Assembly: GCA_031180805.1 (NCBI GenBank)
Contig: JAPSLL010000004.1
Coordinates: 1-36,542 of the forward strand
From: Bacillus sp. (in: firmicutes)
Lineage (GTDB): Bacteria > Bacillota > Bacilli > Bacillales > Bacillaceae
Direction of reading: 5' to 3'
Length of the DNA stretch: 36,542 nucleotides
This document shows positions 7,901-14,372 of this stretch, piece after piece. A program made the translations under genes and the position numbers. The notes below the pieces were generated by a model. The model was given only the letters and a program-made list of their open reading frames with translations, was not told where the DNA came from and made no database searches. Position 1 is the first letter of the stretch; each line of letters opens with the position of its first letter.

Positions 7901-8507
7901 TTTTAAGGAAGCATTTCATCCCGGTGCATTCACAAATAAGGGTGATACACAGTCGATTTTACATTTATCTTTACAGGAATTAACGAAAACTATTGAATTT
8001 GAATTATTACAAGAACTACAAGCAACATCACTTAGAATAGAAAAATTCATTATGAATACTCTGAAGCAAGAAGAAAAACGGATTTCTAATTTAATAAAAG
8101 GTTTGACAAAGTCAATTACTTTAACTAGCCAACAAGAAGTGAAAATTAACACACCAACATTAAAAGTTGAATATGCACATTCATGGGAAATTTCATTAAA
8201 ACCATCATTAAAACTATTTAAAAATTCAAAAACATTTTTTGAGAAGAATGAAAAGCAAAAAATGAATGATGATTTGCAAAATCGACTTCAGGATCCTTTT
8301 CAGCTAGCATTAAATGATTATCAGGAACAATTTATCGTCTATTATAATAATGTTGTACAAAAACAATTGAAACAACTTTTAAAGTCAATTGATAATCAAG
8401 TGGACGAAGGCTATAATGCATTATTTGAAATTGATTCTATTGATATTGAACAACTTAAATTGCAGGAATATCAAATAAAGAATGTCATAACAATTCTTTC
8501 TTCATGA
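4932..8507 (+). CDS. dynA: Two-headed bacterial dynamin DynA
   Basis: A 1191-residue tandem dynamin-like GTPase, the same length class as B. subtilis DynA (YpbR). Each half carries a G domain: first P-loop GHFSAGKS at 48-55, DTPG at 139-142 and NQID at 197-200; second P-loop GAFSAGKS at 625-632, DTPG at 778-781 and NAID at 841-844. Long coiled-coil stalk regions follow each G domain. DynA tethers and fuses membranes and protects them against pore-forming agents and phage; it acts at the cytoplasmic face. Both G1 and G3 motifs look intact, so both heads could hydrolyse GTP. Start ATG 4932 follows AAAGGGGAT. Its neighbours make membrane-active lipids (bpsA/ypbQ), consistent with a membrane-stress role. 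Confidence 0.95.
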   Translation: MTAAVKTDQYMQMLIRLHEVIQKEDDKRKIVELNEKLYHDKLYIAFAGHFSAGKSSMINKLLNEQVLPTSPIPTSANLVLLENGPNEVTLYSKHKEVIKLASDYSIEQIKDFCKQGDEIERISIRKPYNHLSENIVIMDTPGIDSTDVAHKLSTESMLHIADIIFYVTDYNHVQSEENIAFITEMKEREKLVFLIVNQIDKHNENEVKFSTFKQQIIDTFIETGLHEDDVFFTTLKNDEHKENQLSEIQQIIQAMVQDKEKYLEKNVQKSTEYIVHEHLSKYKEQLQLNNNGKNDLLATLEKYVKKSEMLKEKLSQEEAFILEISQEMNDKLSSILQSANIIPYETREKAKLFLEALEPNFKVGILFSKAKTEQEREKRVKDLFEALVKNVETQITWHLTPLFKEYIQKYTIIHDETLQRVEAFSIKLTKEMIKDTVKTGASFNNQYILTFSSDISELIKRESKREAHAIFEMILSEINTKKQLDMSQLKEELGEVVNEITQIENKLNKWEKFTQYEQLLATAVSQPVNTKIHIEEWLKENNLYKQVKQEKFIENIKIEHKVIGSDKQEEVNYQSNLNHKDNFITETELLLSRLQTINGFKQISESLKEKVANYRNRKYTVALFGAFSAGKSSFANALIGERLLPSSPTPTTATINKIAPPSNGKEHGKVEVKLKSIEQLIEEVVESIPQLKKMNSIEEIISQLKEMESSNNAEKEAIRKYVMALADYEMLAKSGLIQSLTLDNFKDYVAKEEKACLVEEVIVYYDCPVTKAGITLVDTPGADSLHKRHTDVAFQYMKNADVILYVTYYNHPFSKGDREFLRQLGRVKDTFTLDKMFFIINAIDLAKDEEEVRLVKDYIYDQLLQQELRNVRLYGVSSINVLNKKHGRDYNKFRDEFDFFIKQELTNKTILSIHEDLKRANERLRSLIEIAEKDEAEKEKTLAKQKEEKVKVQQALASYNGTHIEKSVNKEIEELLFYVKQRIFFRFTDYFKEAFHPGAFTNKGDTQSILHLSLQELTKTIEFELLQELQATSLRIEKFIMNTLKQEEKRISNLIKGLTKSITLTSQQEVKINTPTLKVEYAHSWEISLKPSLKLFKNSKTFFEKNEKQKMNDDLQNRLQDPFQLALNDYQEQFIVYYNNVVQKQLKQLLKSIDNQVDEGYNALFEIDSIDIEQLKLQEYQIKNVITILSS

Positions 8508-8543
8508 ATTTTTTATGATACAATCAATTCACGTGATTTTTTT
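8502..8543 (+). terminator. Probable terminator of dynA
   Basis: TCATGAATT (8502-8510) can pair with AATTCACGTGA (8526-8536) with a two-base bulge, followed by TTTTTTT. It overlaps the dynA stop codon. Confidence 0.45.
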
Positions 8544-8657
8544 AAAATATAATTGGGCGCTTTAATTCCTAATAAGCATTCAATTATTTTGAAATGATTT
8601 ATAAGGTAGAATTGTGAAAAAGAAATCAGCACCATAAAAATGAAATGGGGAGAGAAG

Positions 8658-8846
8658 ATGAAGAAAGAAGCGTATCATGTTTGTGCGACCTGTATTCATT
8701 TTCGGGCTCTTCGAAGTAATAGCAAGATGAAATACATTTGCAACAGATTATTGTATGAAACGAAACCTTCCTATTCCTTTTCGTGCTGGGATCCGAAGGA
8801 ACACGTTAAAAAGTTAATGAAAAAAAGAGGTGGCCATAATGGGTAA
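8658..8846 (+). CDS. Small Cys-rich protein encoded upstream of ypbS
   Basis: A 62-residue basic protein with CATCIHF near the N-terminus, a lone Cys in YICNRLL and another in FSCWDP. These four cysteines could hold one zinc ion or form a structural cluster. The C-terminus is strongly basic (KKLMKKRGG). No signal peptide or membrane span. The ATG at 8658 is preceded by GGGGAGA; an ATG at 8640 lacks a site. Its last 8 bases overlap the ypbS start, so the two are probably co-translated. The family was not recognised. Confidence 0.6.
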   Translation: MKKEAYHVCATCIHFRALRSNSKMKYICNRLLYETKPSYSFSCWDPKEHVKKLMKKRGGHNG

Positions 8847-9105
8847 TGTGCATGAAGCAATTTCTCAGCACAGTAAAAAGCAGCATCAGCATATTCAATC
8901 ATTTTTAAAATTAGAGGCAAAACGTGAGGCATATATTGAAGAAGCGATACAATTATGTTTAAATTCTCTTCCCTTTGATGTGAATAAAATAAATCAAGTT
9001 ACTACGGAAATAAATCATTTAGCTTCAAAAGGAATTGTACCTACTAGAAAGTTAGTAACAAAGGAAATGGTTCAGGAATTTGTAAAACGTAAATATGGCA
9101 AATAA
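8839..9105 (+). CDS. ypbS: YpbS family protein (DUF2533-like)
   Basis: An 88-residue, mostly helical, soluble protein resembling B. subtilis YpbS, which also lies next to dynA (ypbR). Recognisable stretches are VHEAISQHSKKQHQHIQ at the N-terminus, REAYIEEAIQLC in the middle and VTKEMVQEFVKRKYGK at the end. No catalytic motif is visible and the function is unknown. ATG 8839 lies 6 bases after GAGGTG; the upstream GTG at 8830 overlaps the ribosome binding site and is rejected. It overlaps the preceding Cys-rich gene by 8 bases. Confidence 0.75.
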   Translation: MGNVHEAISQHSKKQHQHIQSFLKLEAKREAYIEEAIQLCLNSLPFDVNKINQVTTEINHLASKGIVPTRKLVTKEMVQEFVKRKYGK

Positions 9106-9206
9106 ATTGATCCAACGATTTCTAATTCAATTTAGGAGTGAATGTTACCTGAGAGTGGAAAGATAAAACTAGGTTGAATATCCAATTTAACCTTGCTTAT
9201 CAAAAT

Positions 9207-9372
9207 GCTCTGTTAAAGTTTTATCGTTGATTTGGAACGGAAACATGAGACTCCTGCTTATAGAAGCGTCTCAATAGTATACCCAACAGTCGCGAAGATT
9301 ACGAGGAGGCACCCGGACCGCGCGCGTAAGCGAATGCCTGTAGCGGAAATCAACTACAAAGTTTAACAGAGC
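9207..9372 (-). repeat. MITE-like intergenic repeat with terminal inverted repeats, copy B
   Basis: Perfect 11-bp ends: GCTCTGTTAAA at 9207-9217 and TTTAACAGAGC at 9362-9372. Inside these, GTTGATTT (9226-9233) mirrors AAATCAAC (9347-9354). Further internal matches are GAGACTCCTGCTTATAGAAGC, present in decayed form in the other copies, and GAGGAGGCACCCGGACC. Read on the minus strand it aligns with copies A, C and D (AAACTTTGT, GTTGATTTCC, AGGAGTCTC). This is the best-preserved copy in the window and occupies the gap between ypbS and the small gene at 9404. Confidence 0.75.
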
Positions 9373-9403
9373 TAACAAAAAATTCAAAAGGTGTGATTTC
9401 TTA

Positions 9404-9541
9404 GTGGGACGTGTCAAACTTGGAAATGCAAACGCTCAACGTAACAATAATAAAAAGAAGAAAAATGGTTTTAATACAGAGTTTGAATCCTATGCTCAGC
9501 ATGAAGCAATGAAAATGAGCAATCAAAAAAAAGAAGACTAA
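9404..9541 (+). CDS. Small basic Asn/Lys-rich protein, unrecognised
   Basis: A 45-residue protein beginning with GTG: MGRVKLGNANAQRNNNKKKK, then NGFNTEFESYAQHEAMKM and a polar end. Very hydrophilic, no Cys, basic N-terminal half and a mixed C-terminal helix. This resembles minor spore proteins in size and composition, but no SASP signature was recognised. AAAAGGTG precedes the GTG by 10 bases, and a strong terminator follows 10 bases after the stop, which supports it as a real single-gene unit. Its upstream DNA is repeat copy B, so the promoter must lie in or close to the repeat. Confidence 0.6.
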   Translation: MGRVKLGNANAQRNNNKKKKNGFNTEFESYAQHEAMKMSNQKKED

Positions 9542-9551
9542 TGACATTACA

Positions 9552-9594
9552 AACCACTATCGTTAGTAATTATAAACGATAGTGGTTTTTTTTT
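9552..9594 (+). terminator. Strong intrinsic terminator
   Basis: AACCACTATCGTT (9552-9564) pairs perfectly with AACGATAGTGGTT (9575-9587), followed by a T-run. Confidence 0.9.
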
Positions 9595-9824
9595 GGGGGG
9601 CTTTGTTCCAAAATTGTTATATGTATGTTTTATTATTAGAGCATAGTATGTTAAACTCTATCAATAACGCTTTACGATGAGTCACCTAATAAGACATGAA
9701 ATATGAGACACATGTCATTCTAATTATAAAAAATTAGAAAAGAATGGTTGGATTGATATTCCACCTAATTATAAGATGAGTTATGATATGATACTAGTAG
9801 AGTTAGTTGAGAGAGGGGTATAAA

Positions 9825-10724
9825 ATGCACAAAGAAAACAATCATTTATTAATCGTAGACGGAATGGCCCTACTTTTTCGTTCATTTTTTGCAACATCTG
9901 TTTATGGTAATTTTATGGTGAATAGTAAAGGGGTACCAACAAATGCAGTGAATGGCTTATTAAAGCATCTTATTGCTGCAATTGAATATGTAAATCCAAG
10001 CCATGTCGTTTGCTGTTGGGATATGGGGAGTAAAACATACCGTAACAATATTTTTTCAAATTATAAAGCAAACCGACCTGAAGCACCTGTAGAATTACAA
10101 CCACAATTTGATTTGGCAAAAGAAGTTGTGGAAGCTTTAGATATTCCTAACATCGGTATAGAAGGCTATGAAGCGGATGATTGTATTGGAACTCTTACTA
10201 AAACATTTGAAGCTGAAATGAGAATTACAATCCTAACAGGCGATAGAGATATTCTTCAACTATTAAATGATCAAGTAAATGTTCTCATATTTCAAAAAGG
10301 GATTGGCAATTATAAGCACTACACAAAGCAATTATTCCAACAGGAATTTGATATTGAGCCGGAAATGCTTATTGATGTAAAAGCTTTAATGGGTGATTCA
10401 AGTGATAATTATCCAGGAGTAAAAGGGATAGGGGAAAAAACAGCCTATAAGCTTGTTTCAAAATACAAATCAATTTCATCGCTATTAGACAATATAGACG
10501 AATTAACAAAGGGGCAAAAAACTAAAATTGAAAATGATATAGAAATGCTTCATCTTTCAAAACAACTTGCTGAAATTAATTGTCAAGCACCGATAGAATG
10601 CAATCTAGACAATGCCCAATTAACAATAAACGAAGAGAAAGCATTTTCGATGATCAAAGATCACGAATTAAAAGGGATTCAAAATCTCTTGAAAAATATA
10701 ACAAGTATAAAAGAGGCGATTTAA
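9825..10724 (+). CDS. ypcP: 5'-3' exonuclease of the polymerase I N-terminal type (ExoR/YpcP)
   Basis: A 299-residue stand-alone flap endonuclease/5'-3' exonuclease, related to the N-terminal domain of DNA polymerase I, that removes RNA primers or flaps. Metal-binding acidic motifs are in order: VDGMALLFRSFFA near residue 11, EGYEADDCIGTL, LTGDRDILQLL and GDSSDNYPGVKGIGEKTA, the last being the helix-hairpin-helix DNA clamp. Length fits B. subtilis YpcP (about 296). GAGAGGGG lies just before the ATG at 9825; an upstream TTG at 9807 overlaps that site. Its stop lies in a hairpin shared with the convergent sspL. It sits close to two RNase HI-like genes, so the area is enriched in RNA/DNA-hybrid enzymes. 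Confidence 0.93.
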   Translation: MHKENNHLLIVDGMALLFRSFFATSVYGNFMVNSKGVPTNAVNGLLKHLIAAIEYVNPSHVVCCWDMGSKTYRNNIFSNYKANRPEAPVELQPQFDLAKEVVEALDIPNIGIEGYEADDCIGTLTKTFEAEMRITILTGDRDILQLLNDQVNVLIFQKGIGNYKHYTKQLFQQEFDIEPEMLIDVKALMGDSSDNYPGVKGIGEKTAYKLVSKYKSISSLLDNIDELTKGQKTKIENDIEMLHLSKQLAEINCQAPIECNLDNAQLTINEEKAFSMIKDHELKGIQNLLKNITSIKEAI

Positions 10725-10735
10725 TGCCTCTTTTT
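10709..10735. terminator. Bidirectional terminator between exoR (ypcP) and sspL
   Basis: AAAAGAGGC (10709-10717) pairs with GCCTCTTTT (10726-10734). The stem includes the stop codons of both convergent genes and has U-tracts in both directions. Confidence 0.85.
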
Positions 10736-10874
10736 ACTTTGTATTTTTTTTCTTTGCAGCATTTTCTAATTTACTTTTTGGTTCAGTTGAAAACTCAACA
10801 TCGTCACCATATCCTTGAGGGTTGACTCCATGAGCGATTTTCCCACGGTTATTCCCCTTGTTTTTACTACTCAT
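10734..10874 (-). CDS. sspL: Minor small acid-soluble spore protein SspL
   Basis: A 46-residue hydrophilic protein. The segment HGVNPQGYGDDVEFSTEPKS followed by KLENAAKKKNTK matches the SspL pattern (VTPQG..., then KTELEERAKKSNTK in B. subtilis). SspL is a minor SASP of the dormant spore core, made in the forespore. A perfect GGAGGTG lies 7 bases before the ATG. Position next to exoR (ypcP) agrees with B. subtilis. A forespore-type promoter is expected upstream, but no clear sigma-G box could be assigned. Confidence 0.85.
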   Translation of the reverse strand: MSSKNKGNNRGKIAHGVNPQGYGDDVEFSTEPKSKLENAAKKKNTK

Positions 10875-11000
10875 CTCTAGCACCTCCATTTTAATTATTT
10901 CCCTTATTTAGTTATTACATCCTAGGTAAAAAATGATAGAATCTATCGACATTTTTCGATATGATAAGAATATATCCTTATTATGATAGGTGGAACAAGG

Positions 11001-11276
11001 TTGAGTAAAACGTTTAAATCTTTTACAGAGTATATTGATTATTTATCGTCAAAAGGTTTTTCTTTTGGAATCGAGGAGATTGGATTTATCGAATTTGGCA
11101 AAAACTATACAGGAGCAACGGATCAAGTAGTCATAATCGCTTTAGAATTGACATTGAAAATTCAACGTGAATTTGATGGAGCATTTTTTATATCATTACT
11201 AGAAAAGTTTCAGCAAGAAAACATCGCAAATAAAAAACAGGCAAAAAAACATCTTGAGGAGTTAAATTTAATATAA
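11001..11276 (+). CDS. Conserved-looking small protein, function unknown
   Basis: A 91-residue soluble protein: SKTFKSFTEYIDYLSSKGF, then FGIEEIGFIEFGKNYTGATD, a helical VVIIALELTLKIQREFDGAF and a Lys/Glu/Gln-rich C-terminal helix. The TTG at 11001 is the likely start because AGGTGG ends 7 bases before it; the ATG at 10983 has no site. No family could be named with confidence. It converges on the EamA transporter gene, 26 bases apart, with only a weak hairpin between. Confidence 0.6.
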   Translation: MSKTFKSFTEYIDYLSSKGFSFGIEEIGFIEFGKNYTGATDQVVIIALELTLKIQREFDGAFFISLLEKFQQENIANKKQAKKHLEELNLI

Positions 11277-11302
11277 AGAACCTCTGGAGAACCAAAGGTA
11301 TA

Positions 11303-12214
11303 TTACATACTAGGTTTTTGTTTTATTAAAAATCCCTTGATTTTTTTAAAATTAGGTAAATCTGTTACGATCATAGCAAGAAAAATAAATGTACATCCAA
11401 TTAACCCATTTTGAGTTAATCGTTCATCGATAACCACATACGCAGTTATTGCTGCAAAGACGGGTTCCATTGCAAATATTAATGCTACTCTAGCAGCTGA
11501 AGTATGCTGCTGAAAAGTTGTCTGGATTAAAAAAGCAAGAGCTGTTGCAAATATAGAAGTAATAGTTAATGCAACGATAACCTCCTCATTAAAAATACTT
11601 GCGAAAGAAAATTGTGTGCTTCTCTCGAAAAGTAAAGAACTTATAAAGCTGAAAATGGATACTGTTCCTAATTGAACAATTGTTAATGGTAATGTTTTAT
11701 GTTTTTCTGAATACTTACTAGTTAAAATAATATGTAAAGCGAATGCAACTGCACATAATAAAGTGAGGACATCACCGATATTCATATTTTCGATATCACC
11801 AACAGTAAGAAAATATAGACCAGCTGATCCTATAATGGATCCGAGGAAAATCACAAATTTTGGCTTCTCCCGTAATAACCAAATTGAAAGCAATGGTACG
11901 ATCATCACACTAAGACCAGTAATAAAGCTTGATTTTGATGAAGTTGTGTATAATAATCCAACTGTTTGCAGTCCATAACCTAAAAATAAAAAGAATCCTA
12001 AAGATATTCCCGATTTTAGAAGTTGAAAAGAAAAAAGTGTGTGAAATTTTTTCCTCATAAAGATCATTAATAAAAGTGCTGCAATGAAAAAACGAATACA
12101 ATTAAATAAATTTGGTGGTAGGACTTGTATTGCATTTTGGACAATGACAAATGTTGCACCCCAAATAAATGCTACGAATAATAAGCTACTATCTGCAACT
12201 ATTGTTTTTTTCAA
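11303..12214 (-). CDS. EamA/DMT-family transporter
   Basis: A 303-residue membrane protein with ten predicted spans arranged as two five-helix EamA repeats. Landmarks are LFVAFIWGATFVIVQNAI in helix 1, FRFFIAALLLMIFM-like helix 2, LSVMIVPLLSIWLLREKP at the repeat-1 end and ALIFAMEPVFAAITAYVVIDERL in repeat 2. Such proteins export or import small metabolites; the substrate cannot be inferred. Start: TTG at 12214, 6 bases after AGAAGTG, gives the usual family length; longer frames run into ypdQ. It lies 31 bases downstream of ypdQ on the same strand, so the two are probably co-transcribed. Confidence 0.85.
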   Translation of the reverse strand: MKKTIVADSSLLFVAFIWGATFVIVQNAIQVLPPNLFNCIRFFIAALLLMIFMRKKFHTLFSFQLLKSGISLGFFLFLGYGLQTVGLLYTTSSKSSFITGLSVMIVPLLSIWLLREKPKFVIFLGSIIGSAGLYFLTVGDIENMNIGDVLTLLCAVAFALHIILTSKYSEKHKTLPLTIVQLGTVSIFSFISSLLFERSTQFSFASIFNEEVIVALTITSIFATALAFLIQTTFQQHTSAARVALIFAMEPVFAAITAYVVIDERLTQNGLIGCTFIFLAMIVTDLPNFKKIKGFLIKQKPSM

Positions 12215-12245
12215 AGATGTCACTTCTTTCTTTTTTATATAGTAT

Positions 12246-12632
12246 TTATTGTTGAAATATAGCCTTTCGCGCAAGTTGATCTGCCACTTTATTTTCACTA
12301 CTTGGAATCCATTTAAGAAAAAATAACTCAAATTGTGTTGACAGTTTTAATACTTGCTCTAATAATGGAGCATAGGCTTTATTTTTTACAAATTGTTTTT
12401 CAAATGCTTGGTCAACAAGTTGTGAATCTGTTCGAAAAGAAACAATTTTTAATTTTTTTTGGAGACATATTTCTAAACCTTTAATTAAAGCGTGAAATTC
12501 TGCTTCATGATTAGTCATTATTCCAAGTGGTAATGAATACTGTTCATTATTGCCGTTTCCTTTTATAAAAACGCCAGCACCGGATTTTCCAGGATCACCT
12601 GCACTAGCTCCATCTATATACACTTCAATCAT
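12246..12632 (-). CDS. ypdQ: RNase HI-like protein (YpdQ type)
   Basis: A 128-residue RNase H-fold protein. All four acidic active-site positions are present: Asp7 in IDGAS, Glu45 in NHEAEFHAL, Asp69 in RTDSQLV and Asp118 in VADQLA. It would be expected to cut RNA in RNA/DNA hybrids, but it is shorter than E. coli RNase HI and lacks its basic protrusion. To my recollection the B. subtilis YpdQ homologue showed no RNase H activity in tests, so function is uncertain. GGAGAGG precedes the ATG by 9 bases. The next gene on the same strand is the EamA transporter. Confidence 0.85.
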   Translation of the reverse strand: MIEVYIDGASAGDPGKSGAGVFIKGNGNNEQYSLPLGIMTNHEAEFHALIKGLEICLQKKLKIVSFRTDSQLVDQAFEKQFVKNKAYAPLLEQVLKLSTQFELFFLKWIPSSENKVADQLARKAIFQQ

Positions 12633-12801
12633 GCAACAATACCTCTCCTTAGTTTTTAATGTTTAATTTAAATGAAATCGATGGTAAAATAAAAAAATGC
12701 TTAAAATATAAAGAGAAATGCTAAGGGAAATCGAATATGATTATAACATATTGATAACATTAGATAATAGAAAGAATAGCTCTTTGTTTTAAAAAAAAGG
12801 A

Positions 12802-12963
12802 TGTTTTCGTAAACTTTGTTCCTTTTTATTAAGTTACCGTTTCGGCTGATTTCCTCTGGGGATGTGCGGTGAGCCTCCTTTAGTGTAAACACCATTAACC
12901 TGTAGCACTCATCTAAGTAGAAGTCTCGCAATTCACTACAATCAACTTTATAAAATTAGTGCA
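12802..12963 (+). repeat. Degenerate intergenic repeat, copy C
   Basis: Shares TGTTTTCGTAAACTTTGTT, a GATTTCCTC block, TTTAGTGTAAACACC, CACTCATCTAAG(C/T)AG, AAGTCTCGCA and TTAGTGCA with copy A in the same order and orientation. It fills most of the 413-base gap between the divergent ypdQ and ypeP genes, so their promoters must lie in the short flanks or within the element. No coding sequence was seen in the gap. Confidence 0.7.
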
Positions 12964-13045
12964 AAAAACAACAATCTTTAAGAAAGAGCTTAAAATAAAG
13001 GATTAGCTGTCTGATAATTTCGTTTAAACTCTAGGAGTGATCCAA

Positions 13046-13723
13046 TTGAATTATAAAATAGAATGGACTTACGAAACAAAAAGGAAGCATCGCACAATCC
13101 TCTCTACAGATTATCTTTCTTTAAATGAAGCAATCACATTTGCAGATGATTTTGTTCAAACTGGCAGGGTAAAAGAGTTATCAATTTTTTCAGAGGATGG
13201 CGGAAGCTGGACTCTAAAAGAATTAAAAAAATTTAGAGATATCGTGAAGGATGAACCTCATGATGTCATAGCCTATTTTGACGGAGGATATCAAAAGGAT
13301 ACGAGAATTGCTGGTTTTGGTGTAGTTATTTATTATACACAAAGTGGAAACCAATATCGTATCCGAACGAATGAAAGGGTAGAAGGGCTTACATCAAATA
13401 ATGAGGCAGAATATGCAGCATGTCTATTTTTAGTTAATCTCCTCAAAGAATATGAAATGACAAAGCAAAAAGTGACAATAAAAGGGGATTCTCAAGTAGT
13501 TCTTAATCAGCTTGCAGGTGAATGGCCATGCTATGAAGCGGAATTTACAACATGGTTAGATAAAATAGAAAGTAAATTGAAACAATGCCAAATTACACCT
13601 GAATACGAGCCAGTTTCTAGAAAAGAAAATAATGAGGCTGATAAACTCGCTACACAGGCAATGAATGGTGTAGAGATAAGGAGCAAAATGAAATTAAATG
13701 GAGAAGCAGATGAAAATGAATAA
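13046..13723 (+). CDS. ypeP: RNase HI-like / reverse-transcriptase-associated RNase H protein (YpeP)
   Basis: A 225-residue protein with an N-terminal region of about 70 residues and a C-terminal RNase HI domain. The acidic catalytic set is visible: Asp79 in AYFDGGYQ, Glu122 in NNEAEYAA, Asp148 in KGDSQVV and Asp199 in NEADKLA. It differs from ypdQ by its N-terminal extension and longer C-terminus; both occur in B. subtilis. Start: TTG at 13046, 8 bases after AGGAG; the GTG at 13037 overlaps the ribosome binding site. It overlaps ypeQ by 14 bases, indicating co-translation. Confidence 0.85.
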   Translation: MNYKIEWTYETKRKHRTILSTDYLSLNEAITFADDFVQTGRVKELSIFSEDGGSWTLKELKKFRDIVKDEPHDVIAYFDGGYQKDTRIAGFGVVIYYTQSGNQYRIRTNERVEGLTSNNEAEYAACLFLVNLLKEYEMTKQKVTIKGDSQVVLNQLAGEWPCYEAEFTTWLDKIESKLKQCQITPEYEPVSRKENNEADKLATQAMNGVEIRSKMKLNGEADENE

Positions 13724-13895
13724 AAGACAAACTTTACAAGAAATTAGTGAAATTTTAGATACTTATTGTGTAGATTGTTTATTAAAGAAGCATTTTAGAG
13801 ATGAATATGGAAAAAGTTATGCCCATTCCTTTTGTATTAATAAATGTACTGTAGGTCAAAAAATTAAGAAGGTTGGGGAAAAGTTAAGAAATTAA
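13710..13895 (+). CDS. ypeQ: Small zinc-finger-like protein YpeQ
   Basis: A 61-residue protein with CVDCLLKKHF at about residues 20-29 and HSFCINKCTVG at about 39-49. The two Cys pairs and histidines make a zinc-binding site likely. This agrees with B. subtilis YpeQ (about 60 residues), which follows ypeP. TGGAGA lies 6 bases before the ATG at 13710, inside the ypeP coding region. Adjacent upstream ATGs are less well placed. A role as a partner of the RNase H-like YpeP is possible from coupling alone. Confidence 0.75.
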   Translation: MKMNKRQTLQEISEILDTYCVDCLLKKHFRDEYGKSYAHSFCINKCTVGQKIKKVGEKLRN

Positions 13896-13908
13896 TAAAA
13901 AGATGACT

Positions 13909-13987
13909 AAAGGGTCTGAATCCACTTTTGATAATTAGATACTAGTTAATAGTAACTAACTATTTATTTTTTGGAATCAGACCCTTT
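13909..13987. repeat. Long GGGTCTGA inverted repeat behind ypeQ
   Basis: AAAGGGTCTGAATCCA (13909-13924) and TGGAATCAGACCCTTT (13972-13987) are complementary at 15 of 16 positions across a 47-base AT-rich loop. The GGGTCTGA...TCAGACCC arms resemble a dispersed intergenic palindrome I recall from many bacterial genomes. It also begins 13 bases after the ypeQ stop and ends in TTTT, so it may work as a terminator. Confidence 0.6.
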
Positions 13988-14064
13988 TCGTGTGTGATTT
14001 ATCGTATATAACATAAACTCGATACATTTTGAGTAGCTTTAGAATATTCGTTTCTAAATGACTA

Positions 14065-14098
14065 TAAGCAGTAAGGGTTATATAACCCTTACTGCTTA
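14065..14098. terminator. Perfect 34-bp palindrome at the end of the DUF2564-like gene
   Basis: The segment from TAAGCAGTAAGGGTTAT to its exact reverse complement has 17-base arms and no spacer. It lies 8 bases past the minus-strand stop codon at 14106. A classical U-tract is missing on both strands, so it may be an RNA 3'-stabilising hairpin rather than a strong terminator. Confidence 0.5.
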
Positions 14099-14105
14099 GT
14101 TATGT

Positions 14106-14372
14106 TTATTGTTTTGCTTCTGTTAATTGATGCTCACATTGTTGAAGTAATTCCTTTTGCTTAGCTAAAAATTCTTCATCAACACCAGTTTTTGGAGACA
14201 TGCTAATCAGATTTCTAGCATCTCTAATAGCATTTTCCGCATGTTCCATCGCTTCTGGGTCTAATTGCATGGTTGCTGATCCTACCATTTTTTGAGCGGC
14301 TTTTACGGACATTTTAATTTGTTCTAAGTCATTCATACCACTTATTAATCCAGTATGATTAATTTGGTCCAT
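14106..14372 (-). CDS. Small helical protein, DUF2564-like
   Basis: An 88-residue soluble, all-helical protein: MDQINHTGLISGMNDLEQIK, then helices MSVKAAQKMVGSATMQLDP, EAMEHAENAIRDARNLI and FLAKQKELLQQCEHQLTEAK. It matches my memory of the DUF2564 family of Bacillaceae, which has no assigned function; the length is typical. GGAGGTG lies 8 bases before the ATG. It is a single-gene unit ended by a perfect palindrome. Confidence 0.65.
   Translation of the reverse strand: MDQINHTGLISGMNDLEQIKMSVKAAQKMVGSATMQLDPEAMEHAENAIRDARNLISMSPKTGVDEEFLAKQKELLQQCEHQLTEAKQ

Noticed and set aside
9301-9340. GC-rich patch taken at first for horizontally acquired DNA or an rRNA/tRNA fragment
   Set aside because: It belongs to the copy B repeat; no tRNA cloverleaf or rRNA signature could be drawn.
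12701-12931. Minus-strand 76-codon frame across the copy C repeat
   Set aside because: It lies in the ypdQ-ypeP intergenic repeat with no ribosome binding site and unnatural composition.
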